Below are positions 12,660 through 24,321 of a DNA stretch of 64,000 nt, piece by piece. Positions within the stretch are counted from its first letter, which is position 1. Each line of letters starts with the position of its first letter. Location: assembly GCA_013076295.1 (NCBI GenBank), contig RQOL01000658.1, positions 868,001 to 932,000 of the forward strand, in the 5' to 3' direction. Under the pieces are notes generated by a model, which saw nothing but the letters and a program-made list of their open reading frames with translations, had not been told where the DNA came from and did no database searches. Both the position numbers and the translations under genes were made by a program. The DNA is from Sanderia malayensis. Lineage: Eukaryota > Cnidaria > Scyphozoa > Semaeostomeae > Pelagiidae.

Positions 12660-14069
12660 ATGGATAAGAGAATGGAATCAAATTCAACCGAGAACCAAGC
12701 AGCTCATAGAAAATTATCAAAGACATCATCTGCAAGTTCAGTGGAAACACTTATGAACAGAGAGAAAATGACTTCAATGAATATTAGGCCAAAGTCGATA
12801 TCAAAAGCTCAGTCTGCTGACAGTGCGCTGTTCCAAAGCAAAATGGCCGCGCGGCTGACAAAACCAGAAAAGAATAACAACAGCTCTGCATCGAAGTCTT
12901 CGCAACAAAGACAGAGGAGATTATCAGCCATTGATGCAATGTTAAGTAACAGTAAACAGCAACCGACCGCTACGGTCGATAATCAAACGGATAAAAGGAC
13001 CCGCGCGGTCGCTTCAAGCGATACAACGGCTTTGCAAAGAATGAGACGGTCAAATTCGCTCAAGGCGATTGATAGCAAGACGAAAGCTGGTAGCCAAGAA
13101 AGGCTTCCATTGGTTTTGAATTCGTGGAGCGGGGCAAGTAAGGATGGAGAAACAATTCCTAAAGATAAAAAACTAATGACTATAGAAGAAAGAAAAGTGG
13201 TTATTGATAATTATATACAAAAAAACAAAGGCAAGATGACGTCATTACAGAACGATGACGCAGAGCAGCGAGATGATGATTCAAAGCAAAAGTTGAACAT
13301 GAGAAAAGTATCAGCGGGAAGCGGTAGCGAAACAGAGGCTGCAACTGACTCAAAGGAGGCTGTAAAGGACGTGGTCGTACCGAGACTTGCGTTGGAAAAA
13401 TTGAATGAGAATGAGTCGTCGGAAAAGATCCAAGAAACGACTACGAAAAGACGAGGCTGGTTATTGCTGAAAAAGAAGCTGCAAGAAGTCAAGCAAGAAC
13501 CGAATGCCGTCGAGAATTCAGAGTCGCCGGATGTGACGTCAAGTAAACCGGATGTGACGGCATCAACCGATTCGAAAGAAGAATCGACGGCGGGTTATTT
13601 GAAAATGTTACGCGAGCGATTGCGACGATGCCAGCCGGCGGATATAATCGCGAGCTCTTGCGTCAATGAAATTGCGCAAAGAAAACAGGACTTAGTGCGA
13701 CGCAAGAGCGGCCTCCTTTTGACGAGCGATGGCGGGAAAAAATCCTTCTTCGAAACAGTGCTCACTGCGCACGCTCTTGCAAAGCAGAACAAAATGGGTA
13801 GTAAATCCACACCAACGTCGAGCAGATCGAGTTTATCAAGTAATTCTTCGCGAAGGTCAAGCAGAAGTTACCCGGGAGGTTTATCGAGTCAATCGCTGCC
13901 AAACATCTCTTCAAATAGCAACAGCAAGATGAAATTCCACTGCAGTCCACATTTTCACAAAACATTAAGGATGATGGGCAAAGATGATTTTTTCATTCGA
14001 GAAGAGGAAGAGTCGGTTGAAAGCACAGACGACGCGCCATTATCATTCGTGTCCAGGTTCTCACTGTGA
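12660..14069 (+). CDS. Unidentified Ser/Lys-rich disordered protein, 469 aa, intronless CDS
   Basis: This is a single uninterrupted 470-codon frame. The ATG at 12660 follows an acceptor-like TTTTTTCCAG ending near 12630, and in-frame TAA and TAG lie between the two. The start is therefore well set, and a 5'UTR intron is probable. The product is low complexity throughout: many S, K, R, E and Q, repeated R-R-S-N-S and R-R-L-S motifs that look like basophilic kinase sites, a short internal repeat (SPDVTSSK then PDVTAST, about residues 280-300), a charged KKKLQEVKQE segment, a poly-serine tract near residues 385-420 and an acidic C-terminal EEEESVE. No globular domain, signal peptide or membrane segment is visible. 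Codon use and frame length support a real gene. I do not recognise the family; a cytoskeletal or scaffold role would be a guess. Confidence 0.75.
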   Translation: MDKRMESNSTENQAAHRKLSKTSSASSVETLMNREKMTSMNIRPKSISKAQSADSALFQSKMAARLTKPEKNNNSSASKSSQQRQRRLSAIDAMLSNSKQQPTATVDNQTDKRTRAVASSDTTALQRMRRSNSLKAIDSKTKAGSQERLPLVLNSWSGASKDGETIPKDKKLMTIEERKVVIDNYIQKNKGKMTSLQNDDAEQRDDDSKQKLNMRKVSAGSGSETEAATDSKEAVKDVVVPRLALEKLNENESSEKIQETTTKRRGWLLLKKKLQEVKQEPNAVENSESPDVTSSKPDVTASTDSKEESTAGYLKMLRERLRRCQPADIIASSCVNEIAQRKQDLVRRKSGLLLTSDGGKKSFFETVLTAHALAKQNKMGSKSTPTSSRSSLSSNSSRRSSRSYPGGLSSQSLPNISSNSNSKMKFHCSPHFHKTLRMMGKDDFFIREEEESVESTDDAPLSFVSRFSL

Positions 14070-14933
14070 GCCTCGAATTCAATATCGATAACGAGATTGA
14101 GTAAGCTCGTTAAACCAAAAGGAGAACACCTAGACAATATTCAAACCCATAAATTTCTGTCCTTAACAGGTTTTAATTTCGGTGTACATAATTTAATGTT
14201 TAACAACAATGTATCGACCTCCGTCTCAGTAAATATAATTTATTAAATCAAAGTAGTTAGCAGACAATTCCAGGGGTGGGCAAATCATCATTAATCAGAA
14301 TTTGACTTCATGGAAATATAAATTGATTGGTGTATTGTTTAAGCATATTAACAAGCGAGATACTTTAGAAGGTAGAAATCAAGATATATTTTCAATTTGG
14401 CAGGAGTTATAGTAATTAGTGATCGTACCTTAAATAATTTAGAATATCAGAATATATGAAAGAGTTGCAAAATGTTATTGGCAACAATTTATACCATGCC
14501 AAACAATTACTGGATGCATTAAGCAGTTAGAATAATTACCCCGTAATAGTTTGTCTTGACACGAAGTGCAGTAAACTATGTGCCAGGCATAAACAACAGC
14601 AAAGTAACAAAGAGAGCGGTTATATCACCCTGACAAAAGCAATATTATTATTGCTCTAATTTGATTGTGGCGGACTCGAGCCACTGATGTGTTATCGCAA
14701 TTATAAAAGAACTTCAGAGAGTCGTTGATAGAAAAAACCACACATTCAACAAACAATTAAATTGAAAATCCATAATAGAAACTAGTTACAGAAGCTACGT
14801 GTGATCATATAGAATGAGCCATAAAAACCAACGTCAACATAATCCCAGTGTAATTAATCAGACTGCGAGTCAACTTATGATTATATACAAAACAAGGTGC
14901 GAAACTGGGAAGAATTAATGAGCATTGGATCAC
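14070..14933. other. Intergenic, nothing recognised
   Basis: AT-rich spacer between the 3' end of the 469-residue gene and the 3' end of SUZ12, so the two genes are convergent. It should hold both 3' untranslated regions. No repeat or RNA gene was recognised. Confidence 0.5.
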
Positions 14934-17900
14934 CTATTCGTCCTTGCTACCTTCACTTACAATGTTTCTAAAAATGTTCATTGTGGATAATACAGTGGCT
15001 TGACTGATCAGGTTGAATTCGCATAGGTTGGTGAGATGCAAAAGGAGGTTTTTCGAAAGGTTTTTGTTGACAATCTCTTGCGAGTGCTCCTCGACAAACG
15101 ACTTGCAAGCCATGGGCATTTGGAAATCAGAGATGTAGCTACGAGGATGGAAGCAAAAAAGCTGTCTTAACGAAATCACAAATGTTGGATGAAGCTATAG
15201 TTACACTTTGTCAGTGACAATTCCCAGATCAAACACAGCCGTCCATTGCATTATATAGTAAAGTAGTAACCCCCGTCTGATAGAATGGTTTTGAGGTGAT
15301 TTGACATAAAACAAGGTGCATTGACAGGGGGTTAAAACATCATAGCAAACAAACTCACCAGCCATTGATGATGTGCATGTTCCAAATCTTCATGAGGTCC
15401 TTCTCTCCTTCGTTGACGTCAGTGAACTCGTCGATCATCTAAAACAAATTTGATGTCGTCAGAATGGCTTTACACGAAGTACTTACGCAAAAGATCAAGA
15501 CCAGTAACAGTAACACTCTGGTATAGTCACTATAATGAAGAAATTTTCTATAATGAAAATCTAACATCCCCGTTTTCAACTAAACCCTGCATGCAATAAG
15601 AGCTCCATCCCATAAAAGCCGACGGCCTCAAAACTTAATAAATCCCCTTATAATAGCCTTGTCTAATAGATTGCACGCTAGTACTCAACAAATGTTATTT
15701 GCCCCACCCCCAAACTACCCCACTCTAAATGCAACACAGGTTCATCTTAACATCAAGTATTGATGATTGCATTTAAACAGTTGTTATACTGTTCCATATA
15801 AATTGAAATTACTGTTCATAATTATCGTTATCTATTCTACGTCTTGCTATATTGCTCGATGCATTCAACTGTTTCAGGCAAGACGAATACTCACGAATTC
15901 CGCTTGGGCTTTGACCCAGTTGGGTGTGACATGGTCTTCGCTGTCATAGTCGATTTCCTGAGGCCTCATCGGGACACACGTGTCAGAATGGTAGTAGACC
16001 CTGTCACAAAAGACAAAAGACATCGGTCATATCAAGTACTGCAAACAAGAGGATGTGATGGAGTTACTTTAACAAAATACAATAAAGGTTTCAACAATAC
16101 GAGTACTACAACAGAATGAAAAGAGAAGGCAAGCCCTGACTTTATATACAGAAAATAGCAAATGCGGGGGTGACAGTACAAAGACGGAGGTAACCTATCC
16201 TACAAGGGGAAAAGATTTAAGTCCATCCAATCCAAGGATATCCAAAAAAATCAACACAAGAATTCCAAACTCCAGTACGATAAATCCTCGAATAAACCCC
16301 CTTAAAATAACCCCCTCGAATAAGCCCCCCTGATGATCAATTGCAAAGACATTAAGCCCAAGTATCGAGACATTGAAGAGCTCAGTGAATGCATTGCAAA
16401 TAGCAGCATAATATTAGCATGTATGCAAGATAAACAAATTATTTTTGAAACCTAAACGCTTCCTATTTCTCCTTCACCTCTCCTCCGCAGTATACACAAA
16501 CAAAGCTCACACGCAGTTTGATATTCTGTGACGCATTTAACGTGAATGCAACACAAAAAGAATAACCATCACTCACCTATCATGTCCTTTGATAAATGGC
16601 TTCACGCCATCGATATCAGTGCAGTCTGGCTCAGCAAATTCCTGCAGATCCTCTCTCTCTGTAAAGGGCCTTTAAAGGAAAAACATTATCAATCAACAAT
16701 ACTTTACTAATACGCACATCCCAAGCAAAGGAATGGACGCCAACAATTTGTCCACAGGCACAAGATTTGCGGAGTCAATCAGATATTCGTTTTGTAGTCT
16801 GACACCAGAAAATAACCAACTGTACGCTTTACGATGTGTAGAAGTAAATGCATAGGTTATTGGCATGCAGAGGTCATTCTCATCTGGCAATATGTGAAAC
16901 ATAGCATTGCATAGCATGATAAGCGAAATTGTTACGTCCTTACCTCGCGACTATGACTTCTGTCATTTGCTGTCTTCTCGAGGGTATGTCTCGTCCCACG
17001 AGTGGCTTAATAGAACCGACAGCACCGCTGGATGCGAATTCGTAATTCTCATTAATGCATACGTCAATTCGAGCTCCTTTGCTGAGCGACTGCAAGAAAT
17101 AAAATGAGGACGGTAAACGCAAGGACACAGCCACATAAGAAACTGTAACACGAAGTCCTCCATCGTTAGATCATGGCACAGGTCTGTGTGTTTGTAAACT
17201 GTACCGTAAATCCTCGAATAAGCCCCCACCTTCGAATAAGCCCTCCTCTCGAATAAGCCCCCATCCTGATAATCATTTGCAAGGGTATTGAGGCCGAGTT
17301 TCCAGACATTGAAGTTGTTTAGTGACTGTATTGCAAATAGCAGCAAGTTTAAACCAATAACTTTATTGATTGGCTGCATCGCATAGCTTTTATTTTGCTT
17401 AATATTGAACAATAATCAGACTAAAATTTCGTTTTTGCAAATAAGCCCCCGGGGACTTATTCGAGGATTTACGGTACACGGCAGTCCCGGTGAAAAGCAT
17501 ATTTACGAAAGACTACAAGATGACATCATAAGATGAATTACCGTGTACATGAATATAAATCGACTATGGTATGTTTTGAGGTGTTTCAGCAGACTGTACA
17601 AGCGCATGCAATTGATCGAGCACCAAGGGCAGTAGTAATCATCCCTAGCCTCGGTCTGCTGTCTAGTATTGTTGTTGTATATGAACTGGTAGAATATTCG
17701 CAGCGGTGCTTGGGAACGAGGCTCTTGTTTTGGTGATGACGACACGTCGACGACCGCTGGCAGTTGGTGCTGGCCGGCCTTTTTGCTTTTGTTCTGCTGC
17801 TTGGCGAGGTTGTAAATGAGAGCAGCTGATCTGGTTTGAAAAGCCGTGATTGGCTTGTCCTTCCAGGATAGCTTGAATTTGATGGTGGGGCCGAAAGCAA

Positions 17901-20900
17901 ACATCTCGAATGGACCAAGCTGAAAGAACACAAACAAGTTCTACTGCTAAACAAGTTCATTTACTTAACAGTTCTACTGATATTTACACAAAACTAGCAG
18001 GAACATCACATATCCAAATTTACGCACTTTGCCTCGAGGTCCGTTTTCAACAGGCTTCCCTTGCTCGGCATCGGCGGAGTCTTCCATGTTGTAATTGCGA
18101 AGGAGCAGCTCATATTCACCGTTGGTCAGCAGGCAGTTCTTATGCTTATCGAACACAATTAGCTCTGCGGTGTAGACGCGCTTGCTAAATTCCGACATCG
18201 ATGCGTCCTCGTTGGACTCTGCGGAGGGCTGTCTTCTCAGCTTTTTCGAAGGAGGTTCTGACAAGCTGCTCGTTGAATCCACTGTAAAACAAGCAAATTT
18301 TAAAATTAATAGTTAGTAATTTCGCGCAAAAGAAAACGGAGTTGACATCCGCTATTCTCAAATTCTCAAGAGATATTGAAATTTGTTCGAGATAACGGGT
18401 GATTATGCGATGCCAGACTTCCCATTCGAAAGACGAATGCTTCACACACGATGAAAACATATTGCACAGAGTTAATCGATGAAGATCTACTAAATAAATT
18501 TCCATTCTATGCTTCACCCGTGCAGCATAGAATGGAAATCCACACACGTTGAGTATACTACGTCAGGACACACAAAAACGGGGGTCACTTAGCAAGAACC
18601 GCCACGCGTACCGTCAGTATCTTTATCAGTTTCAGATGCATCTTCTGGTGACATCTTCATCTTAGGCAATCTTCTCGACGTTTTCTTTGTTACGGGAACG
18701 GAGACTTGAATCGAGAGAATATATGTCTTCACGGTCTTTCCAGTGCCCGTGAAAGCTTTCCTTGGAATGGAGATGGAACAGCTTGAGCCGGGTGTCATCA
18801 ATTTGGTTCTTGGATTCCATGACGACGTACACTTGCCAAGATCCAAGGAGTTAACTGGAAACTCCTCTCCCTAAAAATATATGTTGACAATAAAAAGCAA
18901 TTAGAAATAGCAATACGAGGGACTCGTGCGCAGGTTCACATGTTTGCCACCTTATTATGATCTCAGGTTAGCTGCTGCAAGCATACACATTGGGAGCCAT
19001 AATCATTCAAACAAGGACTTGAAAAAGCCAGACATTGCCACTACTTTTCAATGAGAAGCAAAATGTCCTTAAAAAATACAGAGCCACCCCTCCCCACAAT
19101 TCAATGTTGCAATTTTCGAAGGACAGGTGTATCGGGGAGTGCTAAAAAAGCCTCACATAGGGGGAGAGGGTTTGGTTTTCTTTGGTTTAGAAGATATACA
19201 GCATTCAATAACCGTCTCACACCTTATGGTGAGAATTGTAGCTACTGGAGTAACTGTGAGGTTGGCATATTTACACATGTTAAGAATACAGTCAATTCTC
19301 GCTATCTTGAGCCCCCAGGGGAAATAAAAATTTGTTTGACATAGCGGGAGTTTGAGATATCTGGACTAATTTCACCCAACTAGAGAACGAGGGGAAATGG
19401 GAATCTGTTCGAGATAGCAAGTTGTTCGAGTCGAGATAACCGAGTTCGAGACAACTAGATTGAACTGTACCAAATTTGATGTGCATACCCTTTTTTTCCG
19501 TGCGAATATCTTTATGAGTTGCAAGTTGACATCAACAAACTCGTCCTGCAAAGATGCTTGTTTACTCAAATCACTTGTGTGAAATATTTCCTCACCAAAT
19601 TCTGAAAAAATAAAACTTAGGATTTAAATTAGGATGTAAAATAGTAGCCAAAAGTCTTGAGACAAGTTCAATTTTTAAAATTCTGGATATGTCCTTTATC
19701 GATGATTACAAAGTTTTCATTGACAGAACAACATTGTTTTAGAGAGGGTTGGGGAAATCAAATAAAACCCACTGAAAAAGAAATGGATGAGTGAATAGCC
19801 TTTCTCTCAAATTTTAAAAATATCTCAAAGAATTTTAAACACCATTATAGATAAAGATCAATCCTGAATTACTATTCAATGTAATTTTCCAACAAAAACT
19901 TCACATCCAAAGTTAGAAGAATTACCTGGACCATGGAAGAATCCATCAAATGTTATATTCAAGAAATTCTCTTTTTGACATCTATGATAAGGTAATAAAT
20001 ATGATATTGTTGAAATTTGACAACATATGCTGTGATAGATGAAATGATATAAAAAAATTGTTGGTCTGTTTTGAAAAGAATTGCTTTTGCGAACAGTATG
20101 CTGAGCTGCTACGGTATATTTTGCATTGAAATAAAGTTAGTTCAATTTCTGGAGAAAGTAAATCACAGAATTACCCCAAATTTTCAGGATCTTTTTCTAA
20201 AATGTCTTCAATTTCACTTTTTCTTTTTTCAAGTAAATCTTCTATTTCAAATTGTTGCCTAAAACAATGCAAATAAATGAACATTACTGAATACCATTGA
20301 ACAATATTAATAACATCAACAGATGAAAACAGTAATCTCCTGGTATTTTATTACAATCCAAAGTGATATGACGCACCTTCTTGTGCCTGGTCCCACAGCA
20401 GACTTGCTTCTCCTGTCTTTCAGATAAGACAGCGAGCGATGCAAAAACAATGGCTAAAAATAATTAATCATGCAATGAACAAAGATGTTATGATGGCAGA
20501 GCACAGCCTGGGCTGGCTGATAGAATCAACTCAGTGTGGTGTTAAGTGGTCTTATATAAGCAGTAGGGTCCTGAAATGCACAGCTTTAAGCTTTGATTGT
20601 TCTTGGCTCTAATGTAACCTAAACAATTATGAGTTACACCGAGATATCATATATTGATTACATCCAATGTCAAATGCTTCTGGCAGTAACAGCACTCACC
20701 GAGATACTATGCCTGCTTCTGAGGTACCGATATATCTGCGTTGGTTCTGCAAGAAACATAAAGCCACAAGTTGAAATTAAATATGAAATTGGATTTAAAA
20801 AGTTCACCCTGGCATCACCCCATATTGTAATGTTTCGATTAAATGCCAGGGCATTTATTAAATTTTTTGATATTTTAGGGGGGCGTGTATTAGAGGGGGC

Positions 20901-21592
20901 GTTTAAAAGAAGGGGAAGTTTAAGCGAAGCATTACGGTAATTTTAAATGGTAACTGTAGGAATAACATCTATATGATTATAAACAATAGAGTTAATTTAT
21001 CAACCCTTAATCATTTCACCATTGAGAAAACTGAGGAATAGAAAAGCAATGTTCATGGCATCACCATATGGTGATGTGAGGGTGACTGGATAGAGCAGAG
21101 AAGTACTGAAACAAGACGAACATCAGAGACGCAAAGCCGGCGTGTGGTAATAAATGTTTACTTCAATTCCTTTATCATTGAAAACATTTTTCATTTCCCA
21201 GGAGTCGCATTTTTCGCGTGTCTCTTTGTTTCACTGATTATACAGATTAAATGGGCAAGAAGAAGGAAAATTTGGTCTCAAAAAAATACTCCTCGACGTA
21301 AAACAAAACCGTTCTGCTTTGTCGACTGTGAGGAAAGAATGGGACTTCCCTTCCCATCCAAATAAAAGCATGGATTCAGAAATGGGCTGCCCAAATTAAC
21401 AACGTAAGCTACTTTAAAATTAACCAGAAAAGATAAATTAAGTATTTTTAGCTTTACTTGTGGGTTTAAAGGCAGCAGAGACATCTACTTACTTTCAAAA
21501 GTTTGAAGAAATAGCTCATAGTCGGCCCTGAGTTGCTCGAATTTCAGTCTCCTTGGACTTGGGTTCGGTGAGTCCCTGTCGTACTTCTCCAT
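14934..21592 (-). CDS. SUZ12: Polycomb protein SUZ12 (PRC2 subunit)
   Basis: SUZ12 is a core, non-catalytic subunit of PRC2, needed for EZH2 H3K27 methylation in the nucleus. Fourteen coding exons close in phase to 665 aa (human 739): 21592-21493, 20746-20700, 20453-20377, 20258-20175, 19981-19926, 19601-19489, 18870-18612, 18281-18028, 17919-17542, 17089-16944, 16669-16577, 16000-15895, 15438-15359, 15138-14934. Diagnostic stretches are PTQIYRYLRSRH and FLHRSLSYL near the N-terminus, FDGFFHGP, the line IFYQFIYNNNTRQQTEARDD, a C2H2 finger (CPWC...H...H, about residues 430-456) and the VEFS box (KGARIDVCIN to about residue 650). An in-frame TAG lies 9 nt upstream of the ATG, so the glycine-rich N-terminal extension of vertebrate SUZ12 is absent. 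Several introns hold MITEs. It is divergent from the gene at 22054. Confidence 0.97.
16277..16412. mobile_element. Truncated MITE copy, CTTATT subfamily
   Basis: TA then CGATAAATCCTCGAATAA, followed by GAATAAGCCCCCC and an interior matching the left half of the 17204 element up to GCAAATAGCAGC. The right terminus is missing. It sits in a SUZ12 intron. Confidence 0.65.
17204..17474. mobile_element. Complete MITE, TIR CCGTAAATCCTCGAATAAGC, TA-flanked
   Basis: A 271-bp element in a SUZ12 intron with matching termini (CCGTAAATCCTCGAATAAGC and its complement) and TA on each side. It has no coding capacity. It shares its interior with the copy at 22390-22648, which lies in the opposite orientation, and with the fragment at 16277. 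Confidence 0.8.
18499..18538. repeat. Perfect 15-bp stem with 10-nt loop
   Basis: TTTCCATTCTATGCT (18499-18513) and its exact complement (18524-18538) flank TCACCCGTGC, in a SUZ12 intron. Upstream, 18340-18400 contains TTCGAGATAACGGGT, which resembles the pogo-like MITE at 19289, so the hairpin may belong to a diverged element. Confidence 0.55.
19289..19467. mobile_element. pogo/Tigger-like MITE with CAGT termini, TA duplication
   Basis: It begins CAGTCAATTCTCGCTATC after TA and ends ...AGATTGAACTG before TA. Internal TTCGAGATA, CGAGATAACCGAG and GAGATATCTGGA resemble the ends of pogo/Tigger elements (CAGT...CTCG..TA..). It is 179 bp, non-coding, and lies in a SUZ12 intron close to the donor of the exon at 19489. 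Confidence 0.65.
20825..20937. mobile_element. Degenerate MITE, GTTTAA subfamily
   Basis: The right end TTAAGCGAAGCATTACGG before TA pairs imperfectly with TTGTAATGTTTCGATTAA after TA at the left. The GGGGGCGTTTA core is present. It is a shortened relative of the 4850 element, located in the large first SUZ12 intron. Confidence 0.6.
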
Positions 21593-22053
21593 TAATCTCT
21601 ACCACAAAGCACTTTAGATAGTCTTAAATTAAAGAACTTGCAGATATGAGACCAATATAACCGTTCATGAAGATAAAAAGCAAGCTGAATCTGAATGTAA
21701 TCGGCAATTCAAGTGAATAACACTTCTATCATCACCTGACTGCCTGCTTGCCAGCAAGATGAAAAGACCGACAAATCATGCATGCTCTTGCCATTGTCAT
21801 TGTTGTTGTTGTTGTTGTTGCTTTATTCGTGCACGATTCTTTTTCTTCTCTTGGCGGGAAGCACGTGCGCCTGCGTGCTGAGCACATTGTTGCCCAGACA
21901 ACAATTGTTGTCACACAGGGAAGCAAAGGGTTACGATTACAAGGTTTGATTTTGTGACTTCTGAAACATGAAAGCAACTTTTGAAGTCATAAAATAAGTA
22001 AAATTTCATAACCAAACGAGGAATTATTTGCGCACACTTTAGCGTGCACGGTA
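21593..22053. promoter_or_regulatory. Divergent promoter between SUZ12 and the putative ciliary gene
   Basis: The two start codons are 461 bp apart on opposite strands. The interval contains TTGGCGGGAA (21851-21860), a perfect E2F-type site, then a CACGTG E-box (21862-21867), then GTTGCCCAGACAAC (21889-21902), one mismatch from an RFX X-box (GTNRCC-N0-3-RGYAAC). E2F control of PRC2 genes and X-box control of ciliary genes are known in animals; that these particular sites act is inference. A GTT microsatellite (about 21800-21820) lies in the probable SUZ12 leader. Confidence 0.6.
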
Positions 22054-24035
22054 ATGGAGTCAAGCACAAGGCTAGGTCAGCATGCCACAACAGTTCTTAC
22101 CAATAGATCTGGCTATATCACAGTTGTTTCTGAATTACCTTACATTGAAAGACAAAAATCAGACTTTGATAAATCATTTTCAAGACATGGACAGTATATC
22201 CGTGGATCACGACCAATCCATCGTACTACGTTTTGCTTCAAAGACGAAAATCCATGTGCTGAGTTTATGACATCGACACAGAAGGTTGTTGCTACTGAAA
22301 ATAATCCATTTCATACTCAATAAGTGGACCTCTAGTCTTAGATGATACCCAGGCATTGGGAAACTCAGTGTATGGATTATGGCTGACTACCGTAAATCCT
22401 CGAATAAGCCTCCGGGCGCTTATTTGCAAAAAACGAAATTTTAGCTGAATAATTGTTCAATATTAAGCAAAATAAAAGCTATATGATGCAGCAAATCAAT
22501 AAAGTTTTGGTTTAAACTTGCTGTTATTTGAAATACATTCACTAAACAACTTCAATGTCTGGATACTTGGGCTCAACATCTGTGCAAATGATTATCAGGA
22601 TGGGGGCTTATTTGAGGGGGGGGGCTTATTCGAGGATTTAATTTACAGTAATCCAATTCAAAGTTAATTACCCCAGCCCATGCTAACATAGCATTCGTTT
22701 CAAACTAATTCATGCTGTCAAAAACTATTGTTGCTTTTTTTCCCAAAGGCTCACTCTGGAAAAAGAACAGGGCCTGCTCGCAGCTTTCGTCCACCAAAAT
22801 GTCAGTCACTACACTCCTCACATTTCTACATCGGGCAATCATCAGAGCTGGATTTATCAACACAGACCATGAAACATTTCAACAGAAAGCAAGTGATTCC
22901 GGTACGTTAAGGAAAATGTATATTGAGTCTCGTTTGTTTTGATTGACAGCTCGAGGTAAGTATCTGCTTACTATCCATTCTGGCTGTCACCCTTGTCAGA
23001 ATCGTCTTCTTAGAAAGACAACAGTAATTGGTAGATGTAGATAGATTGTCAAAGCATTTATATACAATTTATACAGTAAAAACCCGCATATAAGAACCAA
23101 TGGATTAAGAACCTTCAGGGTGATATTTCTGCTCAAAACAATAGAAGAAACAATAGCCTATTGTTTTGGAACAATAGGCTTGATGGAAACTTACAGGTTC
23201 TTATATGTGGGTTTTTACTGTAGTTCTCTGCAAAATAATGCAAAATTCAATAAATTGAAGGTTATTGCATATATAAATGACAAACGTATAAAAAGCAAAA
23301 GTTTATATGATGTAGCTGAGTAGAAAACATTTTATCCAATCTTGTACTTTCTTTCCATTATGAACAGGCGAGTAAACTTCACAAAGACAGATCAAGATGG
23401 AACGATCAGATGATGGAAGGAAAGCTAATGAATGAATCTTTACGACATGACACCAAGCAAAAAGTATTATATCAGATTCTGATTCACTGAAATAATTTGA
23501 CACATTATATGCTGTGATAAAGAAATCAATACTGATGATTTTCCTTATTTTTAGATGAATAATGAAACTACATATAGAAACGTGCACAATGACCAAGGCT
23601 GGAAATATTCAAGTGGCTCCACCAAAACAAGGCAGCCTCCCGAAAGATATAACATTATCTCAGGTATACACATGCAGCGAGATGCCCCACAAATAAGAAA
23701 CCACTTATATGAAACTTTAAGGCTCATATTCTCAGAAGAACAGTGGGAAACAATAGAAATCCTAGTGAACAATGGGGCTCAACCTGAAAACCCTATTTCT
23801 TAATTGTGGGGTCTTACTGCCTAGCAGAGGCAGCAACCTCTGTATGATGGAAATTGTTTCTATCCATCCAGTACTTCTCTCTAAACATTGTTTCCAGCAT
23901 GGAGTAAAGAAAGATTATTTTCCATAGGTGCTTACATTGGGCCAGCCGAAGAGAGGTGCTACAAATTTCGATCAGGAGACAGAGTTTTACAAAGACTTAG
24001 GGAGGAATGCAAAGAAGGACTTCTTGGTTGACTAA
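22054..24035 (+). CDS. Putative ciliary microtubule-associated protein (TEX45/SAXO5-like), tentative model
   Basis: Tentative exons 22054-22284, 22749-22901, 23598-23663 and 23928-24035 give 185 aa, all in phase 0. Exons 1 and 2 carry two matching motifs, TTFCFKDENPCAEFMTSTQK and SSHFYIGQSSELDLSTQTMK, and exon 4 a third (LGQPKRGATNFDQETEFYKD). The pattern HF-x-hG...STQ..HF resembles short axonemal repeat proteins such as TEX45/SAXO5. The X-box-like site about 150 bp upstream fits a ciliary gene. Weak points: the exon 1 donor (AAG|GTTGTT) is poor, and the third exon could instead begin at 23554 or 23579 in other phases. The frame chosen is the only one that runs into a sensible last exon. A MITE lies in intron 1 and another in intron 2. 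Confidence 0.45.
22390..22648. mobile_element. MITE, CTTATT subfamily, inverted relative to the 17204 copy
   Basis: The left terminus CCGTAAATCCTCGAATAAGC follows TA. The right end CTTATTCGAGGATTTAATTT is altered before the final TA. The interior is the reverse complement of the 17204 element. It lies in the first intron of the putative ciliary gene. Confidence 0.75.
23074..23220. mobile_element. TA-flanked MITE with CAGTAAAAACCCGCATATAA ends, copy 1
   Basis: A 147-bp near-palindrome: CAGTAAAAACCCGCATATAA at the left, and its near-complement ending GGGTTTTTACTG at the right, with TA on both sides. The interior holds a secondary palindrome around CAATAGCCTATTG. A sister copy is at 35177-35324 and a one-ended fragment at about 52381. 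Confidence 0.8.
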
Positions 24036-24321
24036 CAAGCAAATTACTAACTAACATGTAGATGTTTTAATAACGTTAGAAATATTCTTGCTTTCAATTC
24101 GAAATTTATTTTATACTCTGTACATAAATTAATATCATTAACAACACAGTAAAGAAGTGTAAGAAGGTGCCTATTCTTGCGATGTATACTGCAAAGTCTT
24201 TTATACCGTGGGTGGTTCAATAATTATTGACATATAGGTGATTTTGATTTTGTGGAAAAGTTTGTAGACTGTAAATTGATGGCAAGTCTCACTAACTTCA
24301 ATTTTCACACGACACCAGAAG

